Assembly: GCF_024580145.1 (NCBI RefSeq)
Contig: NZ_JANINI010000015.1
Span: 22,002 to 71,900 of the forward strand
Reading direction: 5' to 3'
Source of the DNA: Methyloversatilis sp. XJ19-49
Lineage (GTDB): Bacteria; Pseudomonadota; Gammaproteobacteria; Burkholderiales; Rhodocyclaceae
Length of the DNA: 49,899 bases
Numbering within the stretch: position 1 is the stretch's first letter; every line of letters begins with the position of its first letter. A program made the position numbers and the translations under genes. Positions 7,842 through 15,385 of this stretch are shown here, piece after piece. The notes beneath the pieces were generated by a model that saw only the letters and a program-made list of their open reading frames with translations, was not told where the DNA came from and searched no databases.

Positions 7842-9271
7842 GCATCGCCCCTCGTCACTGGGTTGCGCTTTGCATGTGCCATGACGACGGCGATGGCGGT
7901 CGAGGTCGTCCGCGTCTCGGCAGAGTCGGCTCGGCTGGTCAGTACGAACGGTACGCGGGCGCCCAGCACGATGCCTGCAGCGAGCGCCTCGGCAAGGTAC
8001 TCCATCTGTTTGGCGAGCATGTTGCCCGACTCGATATCGGGCACCACCAGGATGTCGGCCTGTCCCGCCACCACCGACCGGATGCCCTTGGTGAGCGCCG
8101 CCGCCGCCGAAATCGCATTGTCGAAGGCCAGCGGGCCGTCGAGCAGTCCGCCCCTGATCTGACCACGATCCGCCATCTTGCACAGTGCGGCGGCATCGAG
8201 GGTCGACGGCATCGCCGGGTTGACCGTTTCCACCGCGGCAAGCAAGGCGACCTTGGGCTCCGGGATGTGCAGGATGTGCGCAAGGTCGATCGCGTTCTGC
8301 ACGATGTCGGCCTTTTCCAGCAGCGTGGGTGCCACATTGATCGCTGCATCGGTGATCAGCATCAGTCGCGGATAGGTCGGCACGTCCATCACGAACACAT
8401 GGCTCATGCGGCGTGCCGTCCGCAGGCCGGTGTCCTTGCGGATCACCTCGCTGACCAGTTCATCGGTGTGCAGGCTGCCCTTCATCAGGGCTTCGCACTC
8501 GCCGTTACGGCACAGTGCCACTGCGCGCTCGGCCGAAGCATGGCTGTGCAGGGTGTCGACGATCCGGCAATCGCCGAGATCCATGCCGAACTCCTCGGCG
8601 ATCCGGCGGATCTTCGGCTCGGGGCCGACCAGCGTCGGAACGATCAGGCCACGGTCACGCGCCAGCAGGGCGCCGCGCAGCGATTCCGCGTCGCAGGGAT
8701 GCGCCACCGCCATCGAAATCGGCGTCAGGCCGTGCGTGATCTGCATCAGGCGTTCGAAACGCGTCTTCCTCGTGTCGGACAGCCGGAATTCCGGCAACTC
8801 CGTCTTGACCAGCCGGACCTTGTCGCTCGGCGCAAGTACTTCCGCCGTGCCGTGAATCACCTTCTCGCCATGCTGGTTGATGCAGATGCAGTCGAGGATC
8901 ATGTGCCGGTTGTGATCGAACTTGCGATCGCAGCGCACGGTCACGGTGACGGTGTCACCGACCCGAACCGGGCGGCTGAAGTGCAGGGTCTGGTCGACGT
9001 AGATCGTGCCGGGACCGGGGAACTGGGTGCCCAGCAGGGTGGAGATCAGGGCGCCGCCCCACATGCCATGGGCGATGACTTCGGTGAAGATGGACGAACG
9101 CGCGTACTCGGCATCGACGTGGGCCGGGTTGATGTCGCCGGACATGATGGCGAACATATGGATGTCTTCGTGGCGCAGCGTGCGCAGCAGGGTGGCCGTG
9201 TCGCCCACGGCGATTTCGTCGTACGTGCGGTTTTCTATCCAGAGCGAATCGGGATCGGTGACGTGGTTCAT
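7838..9271 (-). CDS. Bifunctional MaoC-type enoyl-CoA hydratase / phosphate acyltransferase
   Basis: A 477-residue two-domain fusion. Residues 1 to about 150 form a MaoC hot-dog domain with the (R)-specific hydratase signature SGDINPAHVD, in which D46 and H51 are the expected catalytic dyad. Residues from about 170 to the end are a phosphate acetyl/butyryltransferase domain, with motifs such as GQADILVVPDIESGN and a late SRADSAETR segment. The predicted reactions are reversible hydration of an enoyl-CoA and exchange of CoA for phosphate on an acyl-CoA. The ATG at 9271 is preferred over one at 9322 because a GGA-type ribosome site lies upstream and the homology begins there. It overlaps ackA by four bases; fabI precedes it by 85 bases. 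Confidence 0.9.
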   Translation of the reverse strand: MNHVTDPDSLWIENRTYDEIAVGDTATLLRTLRHEDIHMFAIMSGDINPAHVDAEYARSSIFTEVIAHGMWGGALISTLLGTQFPGPGTIYVDQTLHFSRPVRVGDTVTVTVRCDRKFDHNRHMILDCICINQHGEKVIHGTAEVLAPSDKVRLVKTELPEFRLSDTRKTRFERLMQITHGLTPISMAVAHPCDAESLRGALLARDRGLIVPTLVGPEPKIRRIAEEFGMDLGDCRIVDTLHSHASAERAVALCRNGECEALMKGSLHTDELVSEVIRKDTGLRTARRMSHVFVMDVPTYPRLMLITDAAINVAPTLLEKADIVQNAIDLAHILHIPEPKVALLAAVETVNPAMPSTLDAAALCKMADRGQIRGGLLDGPLAFDNAISAAAALTKGIRSVVAGQADILVVPDIESGNMLAKQMEYLAEALAAGIVLGARVPFVLTSRADSAETRTTSTAIAVVMAHAKRNPVTRGDA

Positions 9272-9356
9272 GAGCTGTCCGCGTTCGGGGTGTATCGGTA
9301 ATGTCGGGAAAGTACGTGGCACGGCTGATTGGCCGGGGCCGGGTTCTGCATCCGCA

Positions 9357-10136
9357 TCAAGCCATGATGTTGTGACCGCCGTCCACGTAGAAAGTCGAGC
9401 CGGTCAGGCGGCGCGCGTAATCGGTGGCGAGATAGGTCAGGGCGACGCCCACATCGTCGATGTCGACCAGCTCGCCGATCGGCGACTTCTGGACTGCTTC
9501 GTACAGCAGTTCATCGAATTCCTTGAGTCCGGACGCCGCCCGGGTGCGCAGCGGCCCCGGCGAGATGGCATGCACGCGGATGCCCTTCGCGCCAAGTTCG
9601 AACGCCAGATAGCGCACGGATGCCTCGAGCGCCGCCTTGCACGGGCCCATCACGTTGTAGTTGGGCACCACCTTGTTGGCACCCATGTAGCTCATCGCGA
9701 ACAGCGAGCCGCCGTCGGTCATCAGCGGCGCCGCCAGGCGGGCCATGCGGATGAAGGAATGACACGACACGTCCATGGCCTTGGCGAATGCATCGGCCGG
9801 GCAATCGATCAGACCGCCTGCCAGCGCCTCCCTGGGCGCAAACGCGATCGAGTGCAGCGCAATGTCCAGGCGACGCCAGGTGGCGTGGATCGCCGCAAAC
9901 ACGTCTTCCATCTGACCCGCCACCGACACGTCGAGCGGCAGCAGCAGTTCGGCGCCGAGTTCCTGCGCCAGCGGTTCGACAAAGGGTTTCGCCTTGTCGT
10001 TGAGATAGGTGATCGCCAGTTCAGCACCTGCCGCGTGCAGCGCGCGCGCGCAGCCCCATGCGATCGAATTCTCATTGGCGACGCCGATGATCAGCGCCCG
10101 TTTGCCGCTGAGCACGCCCTTGTTGCCGTTGGTCAT
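9357..10136 (-). CDS. fabI: FabI-type enoyl-ACP/CoA reductase (NADH)
   Basis: A 259-residue short-chain dehydrogenase of the FabI branch. The nucleotide-binding segment IGVANENSIAWG (about 17-28) and the catalytic residues are present: Y150 in SYMGA, and Y160/K167 in YNVMGPCK with the FabI Y-x6-K spacing. The C-terminus GSTFYVDGGHNIMA is typical. FabI reduces trans-2-enoyl-ACP with NADH in fatty-acid synthesis. Here the gene sits between an acyltransferase fusion and a PHA-synthase-like gene, which raises the possibility of a dedicated enoyl-CoA reductase role. Whether it is the genome's only FabI cannot be judged from this window. It starts two bases after the DUF3141 stop. Confidence 0.9.
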   Translation of the reverse strand: MTNGNKGVLSGKRALIIGVANENSIAWGCARALHAAGAELAITYLNDKAKPFVEPLAQELGAELLLPLDVSVAGQMEDVFAAIHATWRRLDIALHSIAFAPREALAGGLIDCPADAFAKAMDVSCHSFIRMARLAAPLMTDGGSLFAMSYMGANKVVPNYNVMGPCKAALEASVRYLAFELGAKGIRVHAISPGPLRTRAASGLKEFDELLYEAVQKSPIGELVDIDDVGVALTYLATDYARRLTGSTFYVDGGHNIMA

Positions 10137-10138
10137 CT

Positions 10139-12505
10139 TCAGCCCTCGATACGTGATGAGAATTCTGTGGCCGATGTCGGGTCGGTTTTGACCCGACGGC
10201 CCGATCTGCGTGTCGATGCTCGCACGCGTATCTTGCGCGCTGATGGCAGCGTAGCGACGACTTCGCGAATCCTGCCGATCATCTGCTCCTGATCCTGCGT
10301 CAGCCCCATGGCCTGCACACGCGGGTCATGGGTCAGCGCGTCGAGCAACTCCAGCATTCGCGCACGGTCCTCGTCTTGCTGCAGAAGCATCGGCAGACTG
10401 GCCATCGCCTTGTCCGGTTCGAAGCAGACGATGATTTCCTGTTCGCCGCGCAAACGCCGCAGTTCGTCCGGTGTGCCGGAAGGCATCAGGTGGGCAAAGT
10501 CTCTGGCCAGATCGGAGCGCAGCTCCAGTCGTGAAAGCGGCATCGGCGCGCCGTGTCGGTGCAGCAGGAAGCCGACGCGCGCAGCCGCTTCGGCGTAACC
10601 GCCGTCATTCAGTCTGCCCAGCGCAGCCTTGACCATGGGCAGATTCCTCGGCTCGATGGCGGCGTCCGGCGCGCTGCCGCCTGTGTTGTTCGCAGTCAGC
10701 GCGAAGAGATTTCCGTAGGTTTGGAAGAAAAGCCATTCGTTCAACGCATTGCCGATGTCACGCTGGAAATCCAGCGAACCCGAAATGATGTCCGAGGCGG
10801 CGGCTTCGATGACCCGCCACGGGTGATCGCCACCCAGCGGCGTGCGTTGTGCCCTGACGGCCTGCGCCGCCGGGGCCAGCCAGCCGAGCCAGGGGTTGAT
10901 GTCGGAGATCGCCCAGCGCTGGAATCGCAGGGGATGGAAATCGCGCGCCAGTTTCGCCGTCATTTCATTGGCCGTCGCCTGCACCAGCGGCCGGGCAAAC
11001 AGTTCGTAGGCGCGTTGGTTGAAAGCGGAAATTGCGGCCACCGTCTCGAAGGGCTTCTCGTCCTGCCGGGCGTAGCGGTTGAGCCGACGACTCACGTCTT
11101 CGAGTCGCTGCTCGACGAATTCCACCTCGTATCGTTCTTCGCCACCGTCGGACCGGACGGTCAGGATGTTCATCCCGTACAACCCGGGCGGCAGCGACTC
11201 GATGGATTTCATCACCGAAACGATCTGGGTGTGCTCCTTGCGCGCCACCGCACCCGACACGAAGATGCCCAGGTGACCGACATCCGCGTGCAGCAGACCG
11301 ACGATCACCTGACCGCGCGCCTTGATCTCTTCGGTCGAGCCGTAGATGTCGGCCACCCAGTTGAAGGCCTGTCCGGGCGGTGTGATGTTGTCGCCCATCG
11401 ATGCGAAAAGCACGATGGGCGAACTGATGTCCCGCAGATCCATCTGGCTGCCCGAGCGGGTCTTGACGCCGCCGTCCCAAAGCGAATTGCCGACGAAAAG
11501 ATTCTGCGTGATCCACTCGATCTCTTCGCGGTTCATCAGATAGAAGCCGCCCCACCAGCGTTCGAACTCCAGAAAGCGGGCGGGCTCGGTATCGATGTTG
11601 GCGAACAGGTGGTGATACTTCTTCCAGTACGTATTGGCTGGATTCAGATTTTCGAAATTCTGGACCAGCCAGGCGCCGTCGAAAATCCCGTCCGAAAGGT
11701 CGGATATCATCGACGACAGCCACGTTCCGCCCAGCAGCCCGCCGCCATAGCGCATCGGATTGTCGTTGTCGCCGTCTTCCCATGCACCGCCCCAGTAGGA
11801 CATCGGTGCGCCGTTGATGACCACCGGACCGATTTCTTCCGGGTGTGTTGCCGCCACCATCATCGCCGCCCAGCCACCCTGGCAATTGCCGACGATCACG
11901 GGTTTGCCGCTTGCCGGATGAAGTTCGCGCACCTTCCTGACGAAGGCGGCTTCGGCCTCGGTGACATCGAGCAGGGTCTGGCCCGGCTCCGGCTGCTGGA
12001 AGAAAGTGACGAAATAGACCGGATGACCCGCACGCAGCGCGACACCCACCTGCGAATCGTCCTTGAAGCCGCCGATGCCGGGACCATGACCGGCGCGCGG
12101 ATCGATGATCACGTAGGGGCGACGTTCCGGATGTACCGTCACCCCCGCCGGAGGCACGATGCGGAGCAGTGCGTAATTCACCGGCCGGCCGAACGTCCGC
12201 GCGTCGAGTACCGTTTCGTACTCGAAGCCCAATACCGGAGGCAGGCCGGCTTTCTGATGCGCGACGAACTGGTTGCCGCGCTGGTGCAGGGTGTCCCAGA
12301 ACAGCACCGAGCGCTGCATCACGTCGGTCACATACGCCATCCAGCCTTCGGCCAGAGAGGTCCAGTCCGGCGCCTCACGGGGGGGCGCGTCATGCATGCA
12401 TTGCCGGAAACGCCCGCCTGCACTGTCGATACGCCTGGCCAGCAAGGCAGAAATCTTCCGGCTGGTCTCGCGGATCTGTTCGGCTCGCTGCACAAATTCA
12501 GTCAT
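10139..12505 (-). CDS. DUF3141 protein, PHA-synthase-like alpha/beta hydrolase
   Basis: A 788-residue protein of the DUF3141 family. The first part is an alpha/beta-hydrolase domain resembling polyhydroxyalkanoate synthase. It has the nucleophile elbow GNCQGG with C208, a likely acidic residue D372 in SMGDNITPP, and a histidine H411 in VGHLGIFV, matching the Cys-Asp-His order of PhaC and of thiolytic PHB depolymerases. Residues from about 450 on are family-specific and mostly helical. No signal peptide or membrane segment is seen. AAGGGA seven bases upstream supports the ATG. It is the first gene of the operon continuing into fabI, the MaoC-Pta fusion and ackA. The biochemical activity of DUF3141 is not known to me; polymerase, thiolytic depolymerase and acyltransferase are all possible. 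Confidence 0.85.
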   Translation of the reverse strand: MTEFVQRAEQIRETSRKISALLARRIDSAGGRFRQCMHDAPPREAPDWTSLAEGWMAYVTDVMQRSVLFWDTLHQRGNQFVAHQKAGLPPVLGFEYETVLDARTFGRPVNYALLRIVPPAGVTVHPERRPYVIIDPRAGHGPGIGGFKDDSQVGVALRAGHPVYFVTFFQQPEPGQTLLDVTEAEAAFVRKVRELHPASGKPVIVGNCQGGWAAMMVAATHPEEIGPVVINGAPMSYWGGAWEDGDNDNPMRYGGGLLGGTWLSSMISDLSDGIFDGAWLVQNFENLNPANTYWKKYHHLFANIDTEPARFLEFERWWGGFYLMNREEIEWITQNLFVGNSLWDGGVKTRSGSQMDLRDISSPIVLFASMGDNITPPGQAFNWVADIYGSTEEIKARGQVIVGLLHADVGHLGIFVSGAVARKEHTQIVSVMKSIESLPPGLYGMNILTVRSDGGEERYEVEFVEQRLEDVSRRLNRYARQDEKPFETVAAISAFNQRAYELFARPLVQATANEMTAKLARDFHPLRFQRWAISDINPWLGWLAPAAQAVRAQRTPLGGDHPWRVIEAAASDIISGSLDFQRDIGNALNEWLFFQTYGNLFALTANNTGGSAPDAAIEPRNLPMVKAALGRLNDGGYAEAAARVGFLLHRHGAPMPLSRLELRSDLARDFAHLMPSGTPDELRRLRGEQEIIVCFEPDKAMASLPMLLQQDEDRARMLELLDALTHDPRVQAMGLTQDQEQMIGRIREVVATLPSARKIRVRASTRRSGRRVKTDPTSATEFSSRIEG

Positions 12506-12904
12506 CTGCGTATCCCTTCGGAAAGGCGATGCGGATGCAGGCCGGCGCCGTTTCCGCGCTCCGGTTCAAGGTGCGGTCGACGGCGGAAGCCGGGTTTGAC
12601 GACTGAGCGCCGGGTGCGTCGCCGGTTACGCAGCAGCCGTTGCCGTGCGCTGCGGTCGCATCGTCACCCGCAGTGCATTTCCACCATCACTTATACAAAA
12701 GGTGGGCCAGTTTCACAGCGCCTGCGGCCCATTTTGGGCGGCGCGGGCAGAAGCCGGGCGAGCTTGTTGATAGATTTCCGCGAGCAATCGGACGCAGGCG
12801 GCAGCCTGGTTTGGCGGCGCTGTCTGAAACCGAGGCAATCGTGGCAATCCGCGTGCCGACCGATCGCCGATCATCACGAACGTGTCTGCGAATGGAAGGC
12901 CGAA
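12506..12904. promoter_or_regulatory. Divergent control region between the DUF3141 operon and the membrane-protein gene
   Basis: No gene is seen in these 399 bases. On the minus strand a possible -10 TATAAG (12695-12690) lies 17 bases from a weak -35 CTGTGA (12718-12713). A TGGGCC half-site (12703-12708) falls inside that spacer, and its reverse complement GGCCCA opens the palindrome at 12726. Binding to these sites would sit over and just upstream of the promoter. No firm promoter for the plus-strand gene was found. Confidence 0.4.
12726..12739. promoter_or_regulatory. Palindromic operator candidate, copy 1
   Basis: GGCCCATTTTGGGC: the core arms GCCCA and TGGGC are perfect inverted repeats around TTT (12727-12739). 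It is the same core as the two sites at 15220 and 15277, and it lies immediately upstream of the predicted DUF3141 promoter. Its recurrence in two divergent control regions suggests a regulator-binding site. Confidence 0.5.
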
Positions 12905-13510
12905 ATGAAGGGGAACGCAGCAGTCCTGTCGCTTCGCGTGAAATCTCCCGATGCCTGCATCGACCGGGCGTCGGCCCTGGCCGAACCGGGCATCACGGCC
13001 GAGGTGTCCGACCGGCTGGTCGAACTCGCGAGAACGGCAAGTCGATCACAGGCGTTCGTCATCGAACTGGTCGTCGATGCGTTGCCATCGCCGGTCTGCG
13101 ATAGTGATCTCCGCGCCGTTGTCGATGCCGCTGCGTCCGCCATGAAGCGTCACTTCCGAAACATGGCGGATGGGCACACCCGGCGCATTGCCAACAATTT
13201 CCAGTACGCCCGGTTCAGCAGCCTGATGGGGCTTCTGTGTGTCGTCATAATGCTCGGGTGTGCTCAGGCCATTCCGGACGGCGCGGGCAGCGTGCTGTCG
13301 AGCATTCGCGAAAGCCTGACCATCTTCGCCTGGGTTGCCATGTGGAAACCGGCCGAGCTGTGGCTCTATGCACACTGGCCGGAACGCTACTGGCGGCGAC
13401 TTGCAGGGCGGCTTGCCGACGCGCGGGTGGTCGTGCGTTGCGAAGGCGCATCGCTTGCGCCGGATGCGTCTTCACCCGGGGCAGCGGTACTGTCCGGAAA
13501 GGCGGGCTGA
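12905..13510 (+). CDS. Conserved hypothetical membrane protein with two TM helices
   Basis: A 201-residue protein without a recognisable enzymatic domain. Residues 1 to about 95 are soluble and charged. Two hydrophobic segments follow at about 104-122 (SLMGLLCVVIMLGCAQAI) and 137-156 (LTIFAWVAMWKPAELWLY), and a basic C-terminal tail completes it. The second helix contains the WKPAELWLYxxWP pattern that recurs in uncharacterised bacterial membrane proteins. GGAAGG five bases before the ATG supports this start; the frame remains open upstream by chance. The gene is divergent from the DUF3141 operon and shares its control region, so a link to that module is plausible but unproven. Confidence 0.65.
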   Translation: MKGNAAVLSLRVKSPDACIDRASALAEPGITAEVSDRLVELARTASRSQAFVIELVVDALPSPVCDSDLRAVVDAAASAMKRHFRNMADGHTRRIANNFQYARFSSLMGLLCVVIMLGCAQAIPDGAGSVLSSIRESLTIFAWVAMWKPAELWLYAHWPERYWRRLAGRLADARVVVRCEGASLAPDASSPGAAVLSGKAG

Positions 13511-13713
13511 AGCAGCGGGCCACGCAAGACGGCATGTCCATGTCAGGTGAAACGCACGCGACGCGTGTCGGCCGATTCGGATTAGTCTTGCGGGCGTCTC
13601 GTGCCGACGCCGGATCCTCGACGACGCGCCGTGATGACGTCCTTCGGCGCCGCCGTGCGGGCGAGCGAGATATCCTGACCTCAAGTCGCCCCATCGTGCA
13701 CAGGAGTCACGAC

Positions 13714-14223
13714 GTGAACCGCACCCCATCACCACTGATCCCGGCGGATTTCGACCAGCGTTACGAGCGCGGTTTCGGACTGCTCGCATTCGTCTGCAAC
13801 AGGTTCGTGCTCAATCACATGCGCCGGATCGGCATCGAGCTGGACATCGACCTGGAGTCGGCCATGATCTGGGGGATTCTGGCGCACATGAACAACCTTC
13901 CGTATCTGCCGATGAATGCCGATCCGATGAAGGTGCTCAACGAGATCGGCATGAAATCCAACGGGGATCTGGTGCCGCTGCGGCTGGCCGAACTGACCAT
14001 GATCACCGGGCTGCCGAAAGAGACGGTCAGGCGCAAGCTCGAACGCTTGCGTACCGCGGGAAAGGTCGATCGGACGCCGGACGGGAAATGGATTTTCATG
14101 CGTTCGGCCATCGGCGAAGCGGAACGCGAGTTCACCCGACAGACCGTCCTGCTGCTGCTGCAGACGGCGGAAAGTCTGCAGCGGATACTGGAACGGGTCG
14201 AGGTCGGGTCCAACGGCAAGTGA
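13714..14223 (+). CDS. Winged-helix transcriptional regulator
   Basis: A 169-residue protein whose residues 88-130 form a helix-turn-helix plus wing: LRLAELTMITGLPKETVRRK, then a basic stretch and KVDRTPDGKWIF as the wing. The N-terminal 80 residues and the C-terminal helix (about 138-162) could mediate dimerisation. No phosphoacceptor, metal-binding cysteine cluster or ligand domain is recognised. The GTG start is favoured by AGGAG seven bases upstream (13702-13706). It lies between two divergent regions that carry the same palindrome, which makes it the best local candidate for the protein binding those sites. That assignment is inference from position. Confidence 0.7.
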   Translation: MNRTPSPLIPADFDQRYERGFGLLAFVCNRFVLNHMRRIGIELDIDLESAMIWGILAHMNNLPYLPMNADPMKVLNEIGMKSNGDLVPLRLAELTMITGLPKETVRRKLERLRTAGKVDRTPDGKWIFMRSAIGEAEREFTRQTVLLLLQTAESLQRILERVEVGSNGK

Positions 14224-14247
14224 GCCGACCGCCGGCCTTGCCGGGCA

Positions 14248-14736
14248 TCACTCGGCGAGCGGAATCTGCTGCAGCAGACCGGCTCTGACCTGCGCATCGA
14301 GCAGCACTTCGATCTGGTACAGACGCATCTGCTGCTGCGGCGCGAGGAATTCACCGAGGCTGCGGATGAACTGCTGACGGTTACCGACCCGCAGCGTTTC
14401 ATCCGCCATGCCGTCGTTCAGCAACCGGGTTGCCGTGGCGTCGTCAAGCCTGTCCGCATTGAGTGCATCGGCATAATCGACGAGCGCTGCGAGCTGTTTG
14501 TCCCGCAGCGCAACCCGGTTCCTCAGGTATGTGTTGTAGGCAGGCCAGAACTTGCGTGCAACCGGCAGTGGCAGGGCCAGCTCCCGGCTGATGTGGTCGA
14601 TGCGGTTCCGGTCGACCTCGGTGAACGAACGCCGGACGTCATCCAGCGTGGGCTCCGCCCGAGTGTCATCGGCAGAGGCGAGAGGCGCGCAGCACATCAG
14701 CGCGCAGGCCATCAACAGTGCTTTGGTGCAGCTCAT
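14248..14736 (-). CDS. Exported helical protein, Spy/CpxP-like
   Basis: A 162-residue protein with a signal peptide (MSCTKALLMACALMCC, cleavage likely near ASA at 20-22) followed by an almost entirely helical, charged mature part. It includes a FWPAYNTYLRNRVALRDKQ stretch like that of small periplasmic stress proteins. Cysteines near the signal could make it a lipoprotein, but no clean lipobox is seen. GAGGAG six bases before the ATG is a strong ribosome site. It follows the next gene by ten bases, so they form a two-gene unit. The family assignment is tentative; a generic periplasmic chaperone or sensor role is possible. Confidence 0.6.
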   Translation of the reverse strand: MSCTKALLMACALMCCAPLASADDTRAEPTLDDVRRSFTEVDRNRIDHISRELALPLPVARKFWPAYNTYLRNRVALRDKQLAALVDYADALNADRLDDATATRLLNDGMADETLRVGNRQQFIRSLGEFLAPQQQMRLYQIEVLLDAQVRAGLLQQIPLAE

Positions 14737-14746
14737 GCGCCACTCC

Positions 14747-15112
14747 TCAATCATCACGATAACGCTGCCATTCACTTTGCCGCAGCAGCGAACGGCATTC
14801 GTCCCGGTCCAGCCGCTTGCCCAGGAAGCGGCCACGTTCGTAGGCCTTGTCCCGCGCATCCAGCGCTCTTTCCTTCTCGCGCCTCGACATGCCGTCGACT
14901 TCGCGCGCGATCCGCATGCGAACCCGCTGGTAGCGCGACCCCTTCTCGTCATGCTTCTCTTCGCAGTACTTCATGGCGCCCGAAAAGGCACCCAGTCGGC
15001 GCGGCGAATAGCCATCTTCCGTCGCAATGACGGTGCCGGACAGGCAGATCAGTACGCCCGATAGCAGCGGCAGGACTATCGAACGCATTCGCTTTGGCAG
15101 GGAGGTGTTCAT
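14747..15112 (-). CDS. Small exported charged protein, unknown function
   Basis: A 121-residue protein with an N-terminal signal sequence (basic MNTSLPKRMR, then IVLPLLSGVLICLSGTVIA, cleavage near residue 30). The mature domain is rich in Arg, Lys, Glu and Asp and has two cysteines (in KYCEEK and DECRSL) that could form a disulfide. I do not recognise the family. CCGGAG about seven bases upstream supports the ATG. It is the promoter-proximal gene of a two-gene unit, divergent from the RRM/efflux operon across a region holding two copies of the palindrome. Confidence 0.55.
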   Translation of the reverse strand: MNTSLPKRMRSIVLPLLSGVLICLSGTVIATEDGYSPRRLGAFSGAMKYCEEKHDEKGSRYQRVRMRIAREVDGMSRREKERALDARDKAYERGRFLGKRLDRDECRSLLRQSEWQRYRDD

Positions 15113-15219
15113 GTGAAGACTCCGGAATGAGCCGCTGCAGGCCCGACTGCGGCAGCGCGTGAAGCCGCTGCCAGAACGCCTTCAGCATACTCATGCAGAC
15201 AGTCGGCGGCGCGGCGACC

Positions 15220-15233
15220 GGCCCATTTCGGGC
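15220..15233. promoter_or_regulatory. Palindromic operator candidate, copy 2
   Basis: GGCCCATTTCGGGC: same core as the other two sites with one mismatch in the right arm (CGGGC). Its centre lies 61 bases from the centre of the third copy, close to six helical turns, so the two could be bound on one DNA face. It is nearest to the minus-strand exported-protein operon. Confidence 0.45.
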
Positions 15234-15276
15234 GGCTCACGTTGCGCGCTCACCGGGTGGCACGTGGCCCCGGTGC

Positions 15277-15299
15277 AGTCGGCCCATTTTGGGCCGACT
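15277..15299. promoter_or_regulatory. Palindromic operator candidate, copy 3 (perfect 10-bp arms)
   Basis: Arm AGTCGGCCCA (15277-15286) and its exact reverse complement TGGGCCGACT (15290-15299) flank the spacer TTT. This is the longest and most symmetrical of the three sites. It ends four bases before a possible -35 element of the RRM/efflux operon. It is followed by TTCTATTG rather than a T-run, so a terminator reading is less likely. Confidence 0.55.
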
Positions 15300-15303
15300 T
15301 CTA

Positions 15304-15331
15304 TTGTGCGGCGATGCCGATTCGCTAGGAT
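15304..15331 (+). promoter_or_regulatory. Possible promoter for the RRM-RND efflux operon
   Basis: TTGTGC (15304-15309) and TAGGAT (15326-15331) are spaced by 16 bases and lie directly after the perfect palindrome. Both hexamers match only partly, so the promoter would be weak without an activator. Confidence 0.3.
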
Positions 15332-15385
15332 CGGGTGATCGGGTGGTTGCCCCACACACGTCACGGCTGTGTACCGGAGGTTTTC

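Noticed and set aside
12764-12780. TTGATAGATTT as an FNR/anaerobic regulator site before the DUF3141 operon.
   Set aside because: Only the TTGAT half matches; the expected ATCAA half is absent.
10553-12904. A long plus-strand extension of the membrane-protein frame across DUF3141.
   Set aside because: It is antisense to a convincing gene and shows no family resemblance; the real start has its own ribosome site at 12905.
14949-15194. An 81-codon frame upstream of and overlapping the small exported protein gene.
   Set aside because: No ribosome site, heavy overlap with a better gene, and it occupies the control region.
15277-15299. Perfect palindrome as a rho-independent terminator.
   Set aside because: No T-run follows, no gene ends nearby on either strand, and the same core recurs at two other promoter regions.
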